The position numbers and the translations under genes are program-made. Source: Flectonema sp. DT1601 (lineage: Eukaryota > Euglenozoa > Diplonemea > Diplonemida > Diplonemidae). From it: a stretch of 64,000 nucleotides of DNA. Shown in pieces: positions 41,630-53,241 of this stretch. Below the pieces are notes generated by a model. The model saw nothing but the letters and a program-made list of their open reading frames with translations, was not told the DNA's origin and did no database searches. The DNA lies in contig OZ025787.1 of assembly GCA_964019425.1 (NCBI GenBank), positions 62,001-126,000 of the forward strand. The letters run 5' to 3'. Position 1 is the stretch's first letter; every line of letters begins with the position of its first letter.

Positions 41630-42913
41630 CTATCCAAAGGTGCATTTTAATTTTAATTCTTCAATAATTCGACGTTTCTCTTGTGTATGTTGAATGGTAG
41701 CTTTCATATCACGTCCATGTTTGTCAAGTTCTGCTTGTCGTTCTAATAGTTGTTGTTGCATTTTATCCATTTGTGATGCATTGTGAGAACGTTGTAAATC
41801 AAACTTAGTACAAGAAGATTTCCAACCCGATTCTATTTCAAAAGACCTTGCAGAATTAACTGTCTGTTCGGTAGCTGATTTCGATCTCGCTGGATACGCA
41901 GATGAATTACTCGATAATGGAACTGATTGTCTGAGTCTTGGTGGTGATATCCTTTTCTCTTCGGATCTCCTTCCCTCAAATTGATTGTGAGTTGGAGATG
42001 GAGGTATCTCTTCGATTCCAACAATGACGCTGTTCTCTTCTTCAGAATTATTTTCATACCTAGCAATATGAACATCTTGATGATGTTTTAACTGAGCTTC
42101 AGTTAGTCTACTATTCTGAGCTTCTTCGTATTGCTTTCTAAAGATTCTCTCCTGAGAACTCAATTCTAATTCCCGATGATGTAGTTCTGCTTCATTTCTT
42201 TGTAAGTCTCGGAGGAGTACATTATTTTCACGAAGTTTTTCAACAAGTTGATCAGATTTTTGAATGTTGTGTGCAACTGAAGGTTCAGTCGAGTGTCTGT
42301 CTTGTTCTAATAAATGACTCATTACCGGCTGACGGGCTGGTTGATGATGTTGATGTCCAATAACTTCATAAGAAGGTTGCATTAGTAGCGGTGGTTGTTC
42401 AATATTCATAGGAGGTATTTGTAAGTGTGCTGGTATCGGTTGAATGTACTCAGCAGGTTGTTCAATATTCATAGGAGGTGCTTGTAAGTGTGCTGGTATC
42501 GGTTGAATGTACTCAGCAGGTTGTTCAATCAAATTGTCTTCAAACATTTTAGGTGGCGGTGGTGGAAACACTGCTCCTGGTGGTGGTAATTGTTGAGGCT
42601 GAACACCAGCTCTTGGGATGTCTGGCTCTTCAGCTGATACTAATGTTAGAATTTGTCCATCTCTCATTCCATACTCGCTGCAGAGTTTATCATCAACTAA
42701 CTCTCTGCCTGCAATCATTAATAGTTGTAAGTTAACCATAACCCCAGCAGTGTCTTGAATATGACGCTTTAACTGTCTCACAAATAATTTATCTAAACTC
42801 CCTTCAAACACCAGAGTGTATATCATCCCATCAATTTCATTCTTCACTCGAAGGGTAACTCGATTCCGCCTCCCGTCTCCCGCCATGTTGCGGGTTCTTG
42901 GGGGTAGTACCAT
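41630..42913 (-). CDS. Ubiquitin-like domain, Pro/Gln-rich, coiled-coil protein
   Basis: Single exon, 427 residues, ATG at 42913, 14 nt after CTTTTCACAG. Residues ~18-92 are ubiquitin-like (RVTLRVKNEIDGMIYTLVF, then KRHIQDTAGVMVNLQLLMIAG, closing ILTLVSAE), with no Gly-Gly end. Residues ~95-200 are Pro/Gln-rich and include two tandem 21-residue units (IEQPAEYIQPIPAHL-x-PPMN) that differ at one residue. Residues ~220-285 and ~375-420 are coiled coil. It resembles the other UBL protein at 10674-11945 only in domain order, not sequence. An adaptor role is an inference. Confidence 0.82.
   Translation of the reverse strand: MVLPPRTRNMAGDGRRNRVTLRVKNEIDGMIYTLVFEGSLDKLFVRQLKRHIQDTAGVMVNLQLLMIAGRELVDDKLCSEYGMRDGQILTLVSAEEPDIPRAGVQPQQLPPPGAVFPPPPPKMFEDNLIEQPAEYIQPIPAHLQAPPMNIEQPAEYIQPIPAHLQIPPMNIEQPPLLMQPSYEVIGHQHHQPARQPVMSHLLEQDRHSTEPSVAHNIQKSDQLVEKLRENNVLLRDLQRNEAELHHRELELSSQERIFRKQYEEAQNSRLTEAQLKHHQDVHIARYENNSEEENSVIVGIEEIPPSPTHNQFEGRRSEEKRISPPRLRQSVPLSSNSSAYPARSKSATEQTVNSARSFEIESGWKSSCTKFDLQRSHNASQMDKMQQQLLERQAELDKHGRDMKATIQHTQEKRRIIEELKLKCTFG
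42400..42525 (-). repeat. Tandem 63-bp coding duplication (2 units)
   Basis: Units 42400-42462 and 42463-42525 differ at two bases, giving Ile versus Ala in the 21-residue peptide unit. In frame within the UBL/coiled-coil gene; the low divergence suggests a recent duplication. Confidence 0.9.
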
Positions 42914-43262
42914 TGTAAGGTTGTTTCCTGTGAAAAGTAGATATGTTTGCTTACTGAGAAAATGAAGACCACCATCAACAACCTCCTAACTTCGCACAAG
43001 TTATTCATAGCTGGATCGTAGTATGTAAGGAAGCTGCGCATCGCAATAAAATGGAGAAACAGAAACTCAGGGTAAATGGAAACGAGTAAAAGGGCAAAGC
43101 CAACAACCGAGCTTCTTGTTTTTGAGTCGGATAAACTGAAAATGAAGGTTTTCCGAGTCTTTCAAAAAGTTATAAACTCTGAAGTACCAACATAGTTGGA
43201 AATGGATTTGTTAGGCTGAAGTACTATTCGGTTTACTCCAACACTAGAAAGAAGAAAACAGT
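42914..43262. other. Intergenic spacer
   Basis: About 350 bases upstream of the UBL/coiled-coil gene, including its AG acceptor at 42929-42928. Nothing else seen. Confidence 0.55.
42928..42943 (-). promoter_or_regulatory. 3' splice acceptor before the UBL/coiled-coil gene
   Basis: ATCTACTTTTCACAG ends at 42928, 14 nt upstream of the ATG. Confidence 0.6.
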
Positions 43263-43445
43263 TTAGAGTTCTTTTGTTGTGGTAGCAGACGAGACAAAGC
43301 TCTCGAGACACAGACTTAGGAATTGATTAGCCAGAGACTCAATTCCTATTTGAGTCTCTGGGTGGCGTAAATCAACAGAAGACGTTAGAGTAATAACACA
43401 CCCAGTAGTGTAAAGTAATAGAAAAGGTGATTGTCTGCTCTGCAT
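43263..43445 (-). CDS. Candidate small ORF, unknown product
   Basis: 60 codons from ATG at 43445 (MQSRQSPFLLLYTTGCVITL) to TAA at 43263. The same frame is open upstream for 16 more codons (GGVTYVEVKFR) to a TGA at about 43493, so it may be the last exon of a longer gene whose first exon I cannot place. Composition is protein-like with balanced hydrophobics and no homopolymers, and the strand agrees with neighbours. No family recognised. Confidence 0.35.
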   Translation of the reverse strand: MQSRQSPFLLLYTTGCVITLTSSVDLRHPETQIGIESLANQFLSLCLESFVSSATTTKEL

Positions 43446-43695
43446 CCGAAATTTGACCTCAACATAAGTAACTCCTCCTTGCGGGTAATCTCATGAAACT
43501 CACGTTAGAAACAAACAGATAAAGGCAACGAAATGCATGACTCATGTGAGTCAAAAAGAGAGGGGAAAGGTTAAGTTAAATCACAGTGTACTTCCTAAAT
43601 AGGAATTTAGGAGTCTATTCTAAGAGAAATCATTGTCATTGTAAACAATAACACTTCCCAATTAGAGTAAAGGTTGTATAAAGTGATTCAATTCG

Positions 43696-43932
43696 TCAGA
43701 TATTTTGTTCTAATTCCAATTCCATCATCGCGCAGGCAACGGCATCTGTTGAACAGATTGGCTGAGCAACATCGTATTGCCATGGTCTCGGTGATAATTC
43801 ATTAAGCTGTGCATCTTGAAAGGAATCCATCTCACTCTTTAACAGAGGTGACTCAACATAAACACTCTTCACCTCGCTACAATGTGGAATCTCAATAGTA
43901 TTCGTGGCACTCTGTTTTGAAGAAACAGACAT
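43696..43932 (-). CDS. Candidate small protein, acidic C terminus
   Basis: 78 codons from the ATG at 43932 (MSVSSKQSATNTIEIPHC) to TGA. A further in-frame ATG at 43992 exists, but AG acceptors after a pyrimidine tract lie between the two, so 43932 is preferred. Middle RPWQYDVAQP and an acidic end MMELELEQNI. Not recognised. Confidence 0.45.
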   Translation of the reverse strand: MSVSSKQSATNTIEIPHCSEVKSVYVESPLLKSEMDSFQDAQLNELSPRPWQYDVAQPICSTDAVACAMMELELEQNI

Positions 43933-45769
43933 AGTTACTTGCAGTGTAGAAAGACCCTTGTAGAAATGAATAAAAAATAATTTACAGCTCATCGTTTTAT
44001 AACAGTCAACTCACACCTCACCATTTTATAGTACCTGACCTGAGTAGAAAGTAATTTAATGAGCTACTCGTATCTTATACGCGAAAGCAACTTCGCAATT
44101 TTTGATGGCGGGGCAAGGTGAGGGAGTTCGGGGCGTGAGGCAAGTGAAGTCTTTCGACTGGTTTTCCGCCAATACCTGGGCTTTTTTAAGATCAAAATAC
44201 CTTTTCCCCTATTCCATAAGAAAAACAAAAACGGGCAAAAGGAGCTGGGCGTCTGCACACATACAGCGAATGGGAATGCGATCGTTCCAATCGATAAATT
44301 GATTTATAGTATTATAACAACAGTTGCATACATCTGTGTCATTAACCTTACGATTATAAAACACGAACTAACACTTGTTACTTCTTATCGTCATGGTTCA
44401 TCACATAGCTTACGTATCGCAACGTACAATCAGGGCATTCAGTACCCCACACAACCACTATTACTCTCTATAGCATTTTTATTTTACGAACGCAGAACAA
44501 ATGAAAAAAAAAAAAAAAAAAAACAGAAGGGGGAAAGCCAAGAGGGAAGGCAAAAAAAAAAAAAAAAAGTGAAATTTTTGTTCATCTGCAGGCGGATTAC
44601 TTCTATCCGAAAGCAAATAATAATAAAAAAAGAAACCGATCATTATAATATTTTTTTCTTTTTTTTCTGCTTATGCATTTTTTCATAAGTAAGTAATCCA
44701 TTCTAATTTCGTAGGGCGTAAGAGTATTTCATAAGAGTATTTCTCAACAACTTTTTGATGGAAGTAAATTACCGTACGAACAAAACAGCGAAAGGGGTTT
44801 GCAATAATTGCGTTGTGACTTGCTAAGTAATAAATTCAAAAACAATCATCACATTCTACGAACAGATTACTACTTGGATTTTCAATAACTGCACTAAAGG
44901 ATTTGAAATTCCCCAAATGTAATGTCTTGGAAAAAATTAATAATTTTTTTTAAAAAGAAATAAAAAAAGAAGAAGAAGAATTTCGGATATGTACCGGCAC
45001 CTAGTTTTTCAACAAAAGCAGTTTCTGTTAAGCATGTAGAATAATACTTAATAATGGCTCACCCTTGTATGATAATATGAATTATGAAAGAATATGAGGT
45101 TACTATGGGTCGACCGCATGGCATCCAACTAGATAACAAACAAGGTGGTAGAAATATGCTCACAGGAAAAAACCACAGCAGCTACACAGAATTCAGATAT
45201 CATACTTGGCACCCTTTAACAAGTAATGTAAAATTTTGCAACAAGAAAAACAAAACAAAAGTGTACCGACAAGTTAAACTACTCCGACGATGAGAAGTTG
45301 TTATCAATAAGGAAAGAAAAACGTAACTATAGGAACACAATAATAATAATAAAAAAATAGGGCTAATTTCCTATTGAGCTGCAAAAGACCAGAACAAACT
45401 ATCCGTACATTAATACAAAGCAATTGGAACAAGCGATGTGACTGTTACAGATTGTCCCCTTAGACTCTACATAATTTTTTTGTTAAGGAAAAGTAAATAA
45501 CGAGATCAACACTAGTGATCTGTTAGATAAAATGAATAGCGACTTATACTTCCTATTTAGATAAGCTACACAAGCCGAGAATTTGAGAGCTCTCACTCCA
45601 ATAGAATAATACAAGTATGTTAGCAAGTTCAGAATTGATGACTTCAGGGGGTAACCCCGCACCAGTGGTGAACTCAATTTTATTGTAGCTTCGGCTGGAA
45701 GGATCAACTCCCAGCTGTCCACCTTGACCAGAGATTTGAACCAACAACTTGAAAAAAAAAAAAAATCAT

Positions 45770-45800
<31 letters not shown>

Positions 45801-48800
45801 GATAATAGATTTTACTTATAAAACTTTTCTTCGTGAAATAATCACTATGAGTCTACACTGAAATAAAATAAAAAAAAAATAAAAAAAATCCGAAAAAAAC
45901 GACCAGGCCCTTCACCCTTAACTGAACTAAGTAATAATATTATAAGGGGCTTACCGAAGCCCGTAAGAAATAGAATCAAAAAGAAGCTCGGATGAGACAG
46001 TAAGTTTTAAGTCGTAGCTGCTCCGGACCCACGATGCCAACCTAAAGTTAGCTACACAAAAAAGAAATTATTTATCGTTAAAAATATATAAGAATAAATT
46101 TAAAAAAAAAAAAAAAAAAAGCCGGGTGATAATTAGAAATAAAAATAAAAAGAAACTATCGCTACACACAGAAAAGACAATCGACAACACCGAAAAGTCG
46201 TTGTTGTCGATGGGCTTTGGCGATGATAAGTTTAAAAAAAAAAAACTAGAAAGGAACAAAAATCGCTCTGCGTCCACAGTACGAAAATGCAAATAACTTT
46301 CCCAACGGTGCCTTTTGCTTATCTTTTTGATACAGAGAGAAAGGAAAGAAAAAGAAGAAAAAAAAAAAGAAACCAAATCTTCCATTTATTACTTTCACTC
46401 ACCGACTACGATATCCTGCATACCTTTAATAGCGTAACGGTGTGAACTCTTATCTCATCAGATGGTGCCTACCAAATTAAGGCAACATTCAAAACAGTGG
46501 ATTTGGTTGATTTCTTTTTTTTTTTTTTTTTTAGTCACTGCTATCTCGAGAAAGCAAATGGTTGATCGAATAGCGATCCAGAAAAGAAAAAAATAAATAG
46601 GAAAAAAAAGAAGGGGGTGAAAAGAATCGTTATTAAGATAAGAAAAGAAAGAAAAAAGAAAACCAGTTAAATCTCAAGAACTGAACCAAAATAATATAGC
46701 CTCTCACCATTTTTTTTTTTTTTTTAATTTTTTTTTGCAATTGGGTATAACAACCTTAACACTACCAAGATCAAATATCAATCTACAACATGAGCACAAA
46801 AGCATGATATCTCTGCATGCTGAAGAAGGCCAAGATCGTAGGTGGCAACAAATCAAATTCGAACGGGGTCCACAACCGAAATAGTCCTTTATAAAATCCC
46901 ATTCTAAGTAATAAATTATGCTTTAGATAATATTACAAAATATTGAGATCCTTACAATCAATCTCAAAAAGAAGTACAAGGTTTATATATCAAGCAGTGT
47001 GTTACGTTTTAGTTTCTAAGTATAAGAATACTCACATTGCAATGATGTACAAAAATCAACATAGCAGATATAAATCCAGCTATTCACATGAGAATACTGT
47101 GACATGCTTCGTAGAGCAAACCTGTCCGGGGGGGCACAGATAGTTCTGTGGGAAAGAGCATCGATCCGGTCTACTTTAAAAAAGCATTTGAAAAGAAATA
47201 AGGAAACAAAAAAAAAAATATTATAATGTAAAAAATGTAAGTGTCGAAAAAGAATAAATAATTTAAATTAAAAAATAAAAAATAAAAAGTAGTCACAGTT
47301 GCTACAATCTAGAATTCATACATCATTCCAGGTATATTCATCTCCACGGCAGGTATTTCCAACTAGGCCATGTGAGACTACGAGCTACGACTCTACTTTA
47401 AATAAAAAACGGAAAAGAATAAGAAATAAAACTTCTGATAAAGCTATCATTTGTTTGTTTGTTTGATTTCTTTTTTTTTTTTTTTGCTGAATATTTCTTC
47501 TCTCGGAACATTGCATCGATGTCTCGCCAGAGGCAAGAGAATTCTACTTATGCAAAGCATGAGAGCATCAAACTGTTTACAGCCAACAAGGTGTAGCACA
47601 TGAAATGCTTCGTAAATTGCGGTGCTTTAATTTTTTCACGTTCCATGTACTGACCTTAATCGTTTAAAAAGAAGAATATCTCACAACAGGAGGAAATACT
47701 TAAGTGCAAATGTGATGTTTTTTTAAAGCTTGTTTTGTTTGAAGTAAGTAAAGAGAAGTCAAACTGCAGTAACAACTCACAACAGGTACGAGACCTACCG
47801 CGTAGTGAGTCAGCTGACCAGTAAAGACGTGAATCTACTTTGAAGCACTCACCGCCTAAAACGGATTCCAGTATTTTTGCTATCGCTCTACTTTTCAAGG
47901 GAAAGTTATAAAAGACAAAAAGTAAATAAATAGTAACAAGGATTGCTTGAAGCAATAACTTATTAATAACACAAACAAACAAAACAAAACTGAGAGGGGA
48001 AAAAAAAAAAAAAAAAAACGTCCAACGCTACTAATGAGGTTGTTTTCGTCTTTTTTTCTTCTTTTTTTTCTTCCCTTTTCAATCAGCTCTGCCATGAAAC
48101 AAGAATTGAACAAAAAATATGATAATTAGTTTCCTGGTCCACTGTACCGGAAAGTGTATGATTTCTTTATGTCTGCTGATTCATCAAGTAACGAAGAAAG
48201 ATAGGGAAAAAAAGAATGAAAAAATCTGAAAACCAAGGAACCCAAAAACGACAACAGAAATAAAAGGGAGCAAATAATTATGAGAGGGCTTTTGGGATTT
48301 GTGTGCGTCTTTTAATGTAAAAGAAATAAAACAGTATCTTCCGTTGCTTTGTGTCACTGTAAGGTAAATAATCATATTTCTTTTTTATTTTCTAAGCCAA
48401 AAGCCAAACTATTGATTGATTGGTATAACATAACAAGCTTAAAACCCGACCATGAAGTACAAGTTTTTTTTTAATGTTTAATTGAAACCCTAACTCTGCG
48501 CTACGTTTTGCCAATCACGATAAAACATAGGAGAGCAGCGTCCGTAATTGTTACTTTCCTGTCCAACACCACTAAGAAAAGAGCGGTTTATTGCTTCTCA
48601 CCACAAGACTGAATGTCTATAGAAGCAGTGATGCAACATACCGATGTTGCCATTGTTTGTTTGGTTCAGTTCACACATATAATTAATCGTAGATATATAT
48701 AGAAACTACAATAACAATAAGGGAAGGGTGGAACAAACGTAATTATTACTTCCAACTGAGTCGTTCAATAATAATTTATTTCCTTGATTTTATTGAATTT

Positions 48801-48904
48801 TATCCTTTTTACTTTCCTTTCGTTTCATTTCTTTCTTTTTTAAAAACTTTTCTACCGAACTGTTCTTTAATTAAAAGGCAGAAACTGTGCAGCGGCTCAT
48901 GATG

Positions 48905-48934
48905 GGCTGGGTAATACCCAGCCGTCATTTTTTT
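48905..48934. repeat. Hairpin followed by T7 run
   Basis: GGCTGGGT and ACCCAGCC form a perfect 8-bp stem around a 3-base AAT loop, extendable by flanking ATGA/TCAT, followed by T7 at 48928-48934. A G/C stem plus T run on the plus strand resembles an RNA polymerase III or intrinsic-type terminator; no gene is recognised upstream. Confidence 0.6.
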
Positions 48935-51236
48935 CAGTTGCACCACTTCAGTCAGCTTTATTGCTTATAGGTGTATTTAATGATATCCGCCTTCTTTAGT
49001 TCAAGAACAAAGAAGATTATGTATGGGGAGGGTAAAAAGAATTAATATTAAAGAAAAGAACATTCTCCCCTTTGCAGTCAAAACCGATACAAAATATCCG
49101 ATTAAATAATTACTTGCAACAGAGGGTGGTCTTTACAGAAACGAATGGGAAGGAATCAACAGGTGAAAAAGTCTTCTAGTAACAAACAGAAAGCGATGAA
49201 CACAACTAAAGTCTCAACGTCCACGTGCAGCAAATAAGTGACGCTGACTGGTGTAAGCGAATCGGTCACTTCTTTTCTGCAGTTCCTAACACACAGTAAT
49301 GCTTCACTGGCTAAAATAAATTTCTTTTCTTTTTTTCCCAGTGGCTAAAAAAAGGTTTTGTTATCTCGCAAATTGATTTAAATTTTTTATTCGTCTCCCT
49401 CCCCCCCCCCTTTTCCTTGGTACTCTCATCTTACGATCCCACGTTTATCATTAAAGACATGTAGTAGAAGAGACATTACTAGAAAACTATTCATCACTCC
49501 TGAGGATGAACCCTCTTTTGCTTAAGAGGAGCAGTGATGGTAGTGGTGTGACGATTGTTTTCAAGTCCAGCAGTCTCAAGGTTTCCCAAAAAAGAAAAAA
49601 AGTAAGAAAAGGGAATCTGAGATACCGACGAATATTTATTATTTATTTCATTTTGTTGTAATGGTGGTATTCATTGTACCGAATAAAAAAGAAGAAAAAA
49701 AAAACACAATTTGACAATTTAACGAAGTAAGTCTGATTAAATGGATTGAGGCCACAAATCTGAAAAAAAAACATAAAAAGAGGCGGCAGTTGAAAAGAAG
49801 TACTTATGCACACCCAAAAGTAAGTATTCCGTTTCTTACAACACAGAGAACTAAACGACACATTTAAGGAGGTTTTTTTTTTTTTACTTATTCATCATTT
49901 TTTCCACTACTAACACTTGCAATTATTTTGCACCAACCATCAAAGGCAGGAAGCAAAGTCTCCAGGTACCTCGCACTATATAGGATTTTGTACCGCGGAC
50001 TCGCTACGATATACTCGGAGCAGAGCCTTCTCAGGAGAAAAGATCCAAAAACTTTTTTTTTTTTTGCGTTGTTGTTGTTATTAATGCTGTCACAACAACA
50101 AAAGGCCAAGACATTTATCTATCAACCGACTACTCGCAAAAAATAGGAAAGCGTTCAGTAAAAAGAATTGGCTTTAACTTCAACTACACAGAAAATAATG
50201 ATATAACACTGTGATTTTTTGTTTGTGCACGAAACCGTGAACCGACTTAAACTGATAAAGCTAAAGGAGATTTACGTGTGCTGCCAACATTCTTTTTCGT
50301 TCTTACAATACTTGTTAAATGCAAAAAAAAACTTTTAATTTCCCCATTACGGCGGTACAATGGTTAGTAAATTAAAAAAGTTTCTGCACAATCGCAACAA
50401 AAGAGTCATCGCACTTCAATTCCTAGCAACATCACTAGGCAAGCAATTGGTAAATTGCAAGACACCGAAACAGAGCACTTACCAACAAGACTGTATTTAT
50501 GTATGCGGAATGATGAGCTTTTTTTCCCCAAGAGAAGGGGCTGAACTGCACCCCTCCCTAAACGGGCGGAATCTGACATTTAAAGAAAGTAAACAGAAAA
50601 CAATAATGGAACGGAGAAAATGGAAAAAAAAAAAATCGCAATATTTTCTTTGTTAAACAACAAATAGACTGATTGTTTCTTTTGAATTACTGGAACAGGG
50701 AATAAGTGTCTCCGTTAACTCCCTGCAATAATATCAGTAGAGATGTATGCAAAAGTGTCTAAAGCGTATCCAATATCAAAGAAGGAAGAAAAAGAAAGGG
50801 AAAAAAAAGAGGATTGAAAGGAGCTGCAGCACTAACAACACATTTCTACAAAAAGGGTTATTTTTTTTTGGCTGCCTCCACGACCAATAAAAAAACTTGC
50901 TATTAAAAAAAAAAAAGGGATACAATGGATTGGCAAGTTTGCTTACTTGAATTGTTGTATTGAGAAGGTTTTTTTTTTTTCTCCGAAAAAAAAAGAGAAA
51001 AATAAATTTCTCTTCTTACTGCTTAAAAAGAGGTATTTAAGTAACGCTAGTAACAAATATTCCAATCGCATCAGACGGCTATTAGTTCGACAGGCTCCGC
51101 GATTCGAAGCATTTTAAGTTTTTGTCGTAACATTTTCAGCGATTTTTTTTTTTTTTGCTAATAATTTTTTTTTCACAAAAGTTGACTAAGAAAAGCCAAG
51201 AGGATCGACGCAAAAAAGGACAATAAATAATACTTA

Positions 51237-51313
51237 CACTAGCAAGTAGTGTCGACCTATGGTCGACGATGTTCTCAAATAATCTCCGGCGCTAGTGATG
51301 TTCTGATCATCAC
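51237..51313. repeat. Nested inverted repeats, possible structured RNA
   Basis: An outer 7-bp pair (CACTAGC at 51237-51243 with GCTAGTG at 51291-51297) encloses a perfect 7-bp hairpin (GTCGACC, loop TAT, GGTCGAC at 51251-51267). An alternative pair, GTGATG with CATCAC (51295-51313), overlaps the outer stem. More structured than its surroundings; identity unknown. Confidence 0.45.
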
Positions 51314-53241
51314 TCGCTGTGAGAATATTCAATTTTTGATTGCAAAGAAACGAAAAGAAGTTCCGTAAACAGGATTTCAACGGAAGGAATTTCAGAAGTT
51401 CAAAAACAAAACAAAAAAAATAAATGTAAACAACCCCTTGATGTTAGTTATATTGATGTACGGGGTAACTGAATTGTTACGTAAAAAAAAAAGGAATTTG
51501 ATTTCTTTGGGACATGGAAGGATACCTTTTTCTACAGATTTCTACGGAATATAAAAAATCGCTTATTGTCTGCTGTTTTTTTCCTTTTCCTTTTCTTTTT
51601 TTTTTTTTTTTTTTTAAAAACTACGATACATACACAAGTGGGAGAATGGGATAAAAAAATATAAAAAATCACCTTATCAAGTTGCAATGTCTGGTGATCG
51701 CTTATTCTAAGTTGCAATTTATTATTTTTTTATTTTTTCATTAGTGTTTTTTTAAGAAGCATTTTTGTAACGAATAGTCACTCAAGAAAAAAAAAAAAAA
51801 AAAAAAGGTGAGCTCTCTAAAACTAGATCAAAATCAATAAAAGAATTCTTTTTTTTGTTCTTTTCTAAGGAACAGGAAGATGTACGGGGGCTGAGAAACT
51901 GGTAAAAGAAAAATTATAAAAAAAATAACTTCTTTGTCTTGTTGACGCACTGCGACAAAGAGTCAGGGAGAACAGGTAAAAAAAAAAAAAAGAAAATAAG
52001 CAAATGCGAAGAACGAATGACTTTAGGGCTACAGCAAGCCTGATAAAAAGCATGTTTTTTAATCCAGCCAGGTAACTGACACTCCTTAAATCATAAAAAA
52101 ACGATTTAAAAAAAAAAAAAAAAAAACAGGGAACTAAAATATAAGTCTACCATGGAAAAAAAACATGGGGAAAAAAAACAAAAAAAAATCATCGCAGTCG
52201 CCTGCAACCACAAAATCGCTGATTTTGTTCTTCCCTTACCGTTATAGTAAATCAACGCAGGAATAACAGATGGCTAGGAATAATTGTCAAAAGCAAATCA
52301 GTAAGAATAAATACACAGGGGATACGTTTGGTTCTGAGTAAAGAACACGGAGAATACCCAAACAAAAAAATTGATAAACACCCCGGTACCAACTTACTGA
52401 TTAAAAGTAAATAAACGCAATTTGAAGAGAAGTTATTTTGTAACAATGAGACAGCTACAATTTTTTTTTTTTTTTTTTTTTGATTGGGTAAGCTGCTAAG
52501 CAATAGAGAGACAAAAAATAACGACGAAAAAAAAGAAAACTCACGAAGTCGCATGTATGCTTCCATCCAAAGGTTTCATTATGCTCTTTAGCATAATTTT
52601 GAAAAAGCACATCTAGTTCCGCATATATTATGTCAAAAAAATAGGACAGTATTGCAGTTAACTCGCGTTGCTCTACTTCCTTTGTTCTTGTTATCCATCC
52701 ACATTAGTTGTCAGGAAGCTGACGTAAATAGAGCGCAAGAGGGAGAAAAATGAAAAAAAAAAAAAAATAGAAAGAAACCTCACAATCAATCCTTCTTTAC
52801 TGTTACTTTCCCTCCTTTTTATTTTTTGCATTGAAAATATTGACAAATTATTGAAGGCAAAGTAACTGAAGAGACATTCTCTTCTTTTTTTTAAATTTTT
52901 TTTTTTTTCAATTTTCAGAATAAAATGGTTCAAATAAAAAATAAAAAAAAAGGGTGGGGGACGGGAAAAAAAGGAGAAGTACTGAATGGTAAAGCTGCCT
53001 GACGTATCATGCAACATTAAGTAAATAAATTCCTTGCAATAAACATCGAAAGTTCAGACGTGAAACCGCGGATGGCATATGCAAGGATACCTCATTCCTT
53101 TAAAAAAAAAAAAAAAAAAAAAAACGAAAAGGAAAAGGAAAAGGAATAAAATAAAAAAGGGGAGAGGACCAGTACCAAAACAACTTATTAAAAAACCAAT
53201 CCGTAATTTAAAGAAGTGAAATTGTTGATAAAGTAAAGGAA

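Larger units (their letters stand above)
43933..53241. other. 9.3-kb gene desert
   Basis: The longest stretch without a supported gene. It is very AT-rich with homopolymer A or T runs of 10-24 every 100-300 bases (for example 44503-44523, 45778-45795, 46512-46532, 48001-48018, 51596-51615, 52461-52481, 53101-53123). A less AT-rich island at ~45540-45745 contains a 65-codon minus-strand frame with protein-like composition but no family. Hairpins are at 48905-48923 and 51237-51313. No transposase, reverse transcriptase, tRNA or rRNA recognised. Degenerate repeats, long ncRNA or a regulatory spacer are all possible. Confidence 0.6.

Noticed and set aside
45700-45750. tRNA-like B box (GGTTCAAATC on the minus strand)
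   Set aside because: The T stem does not pair and no acceptor or anticodon arm could be drawn; no tRNA was found anywhere in the window.
49888-50146. Overlapping 72-73 codon frames on both strands
   Set aside because: Composition reflects an A/T run and a short less AT-rich patch; no motif on either strand.
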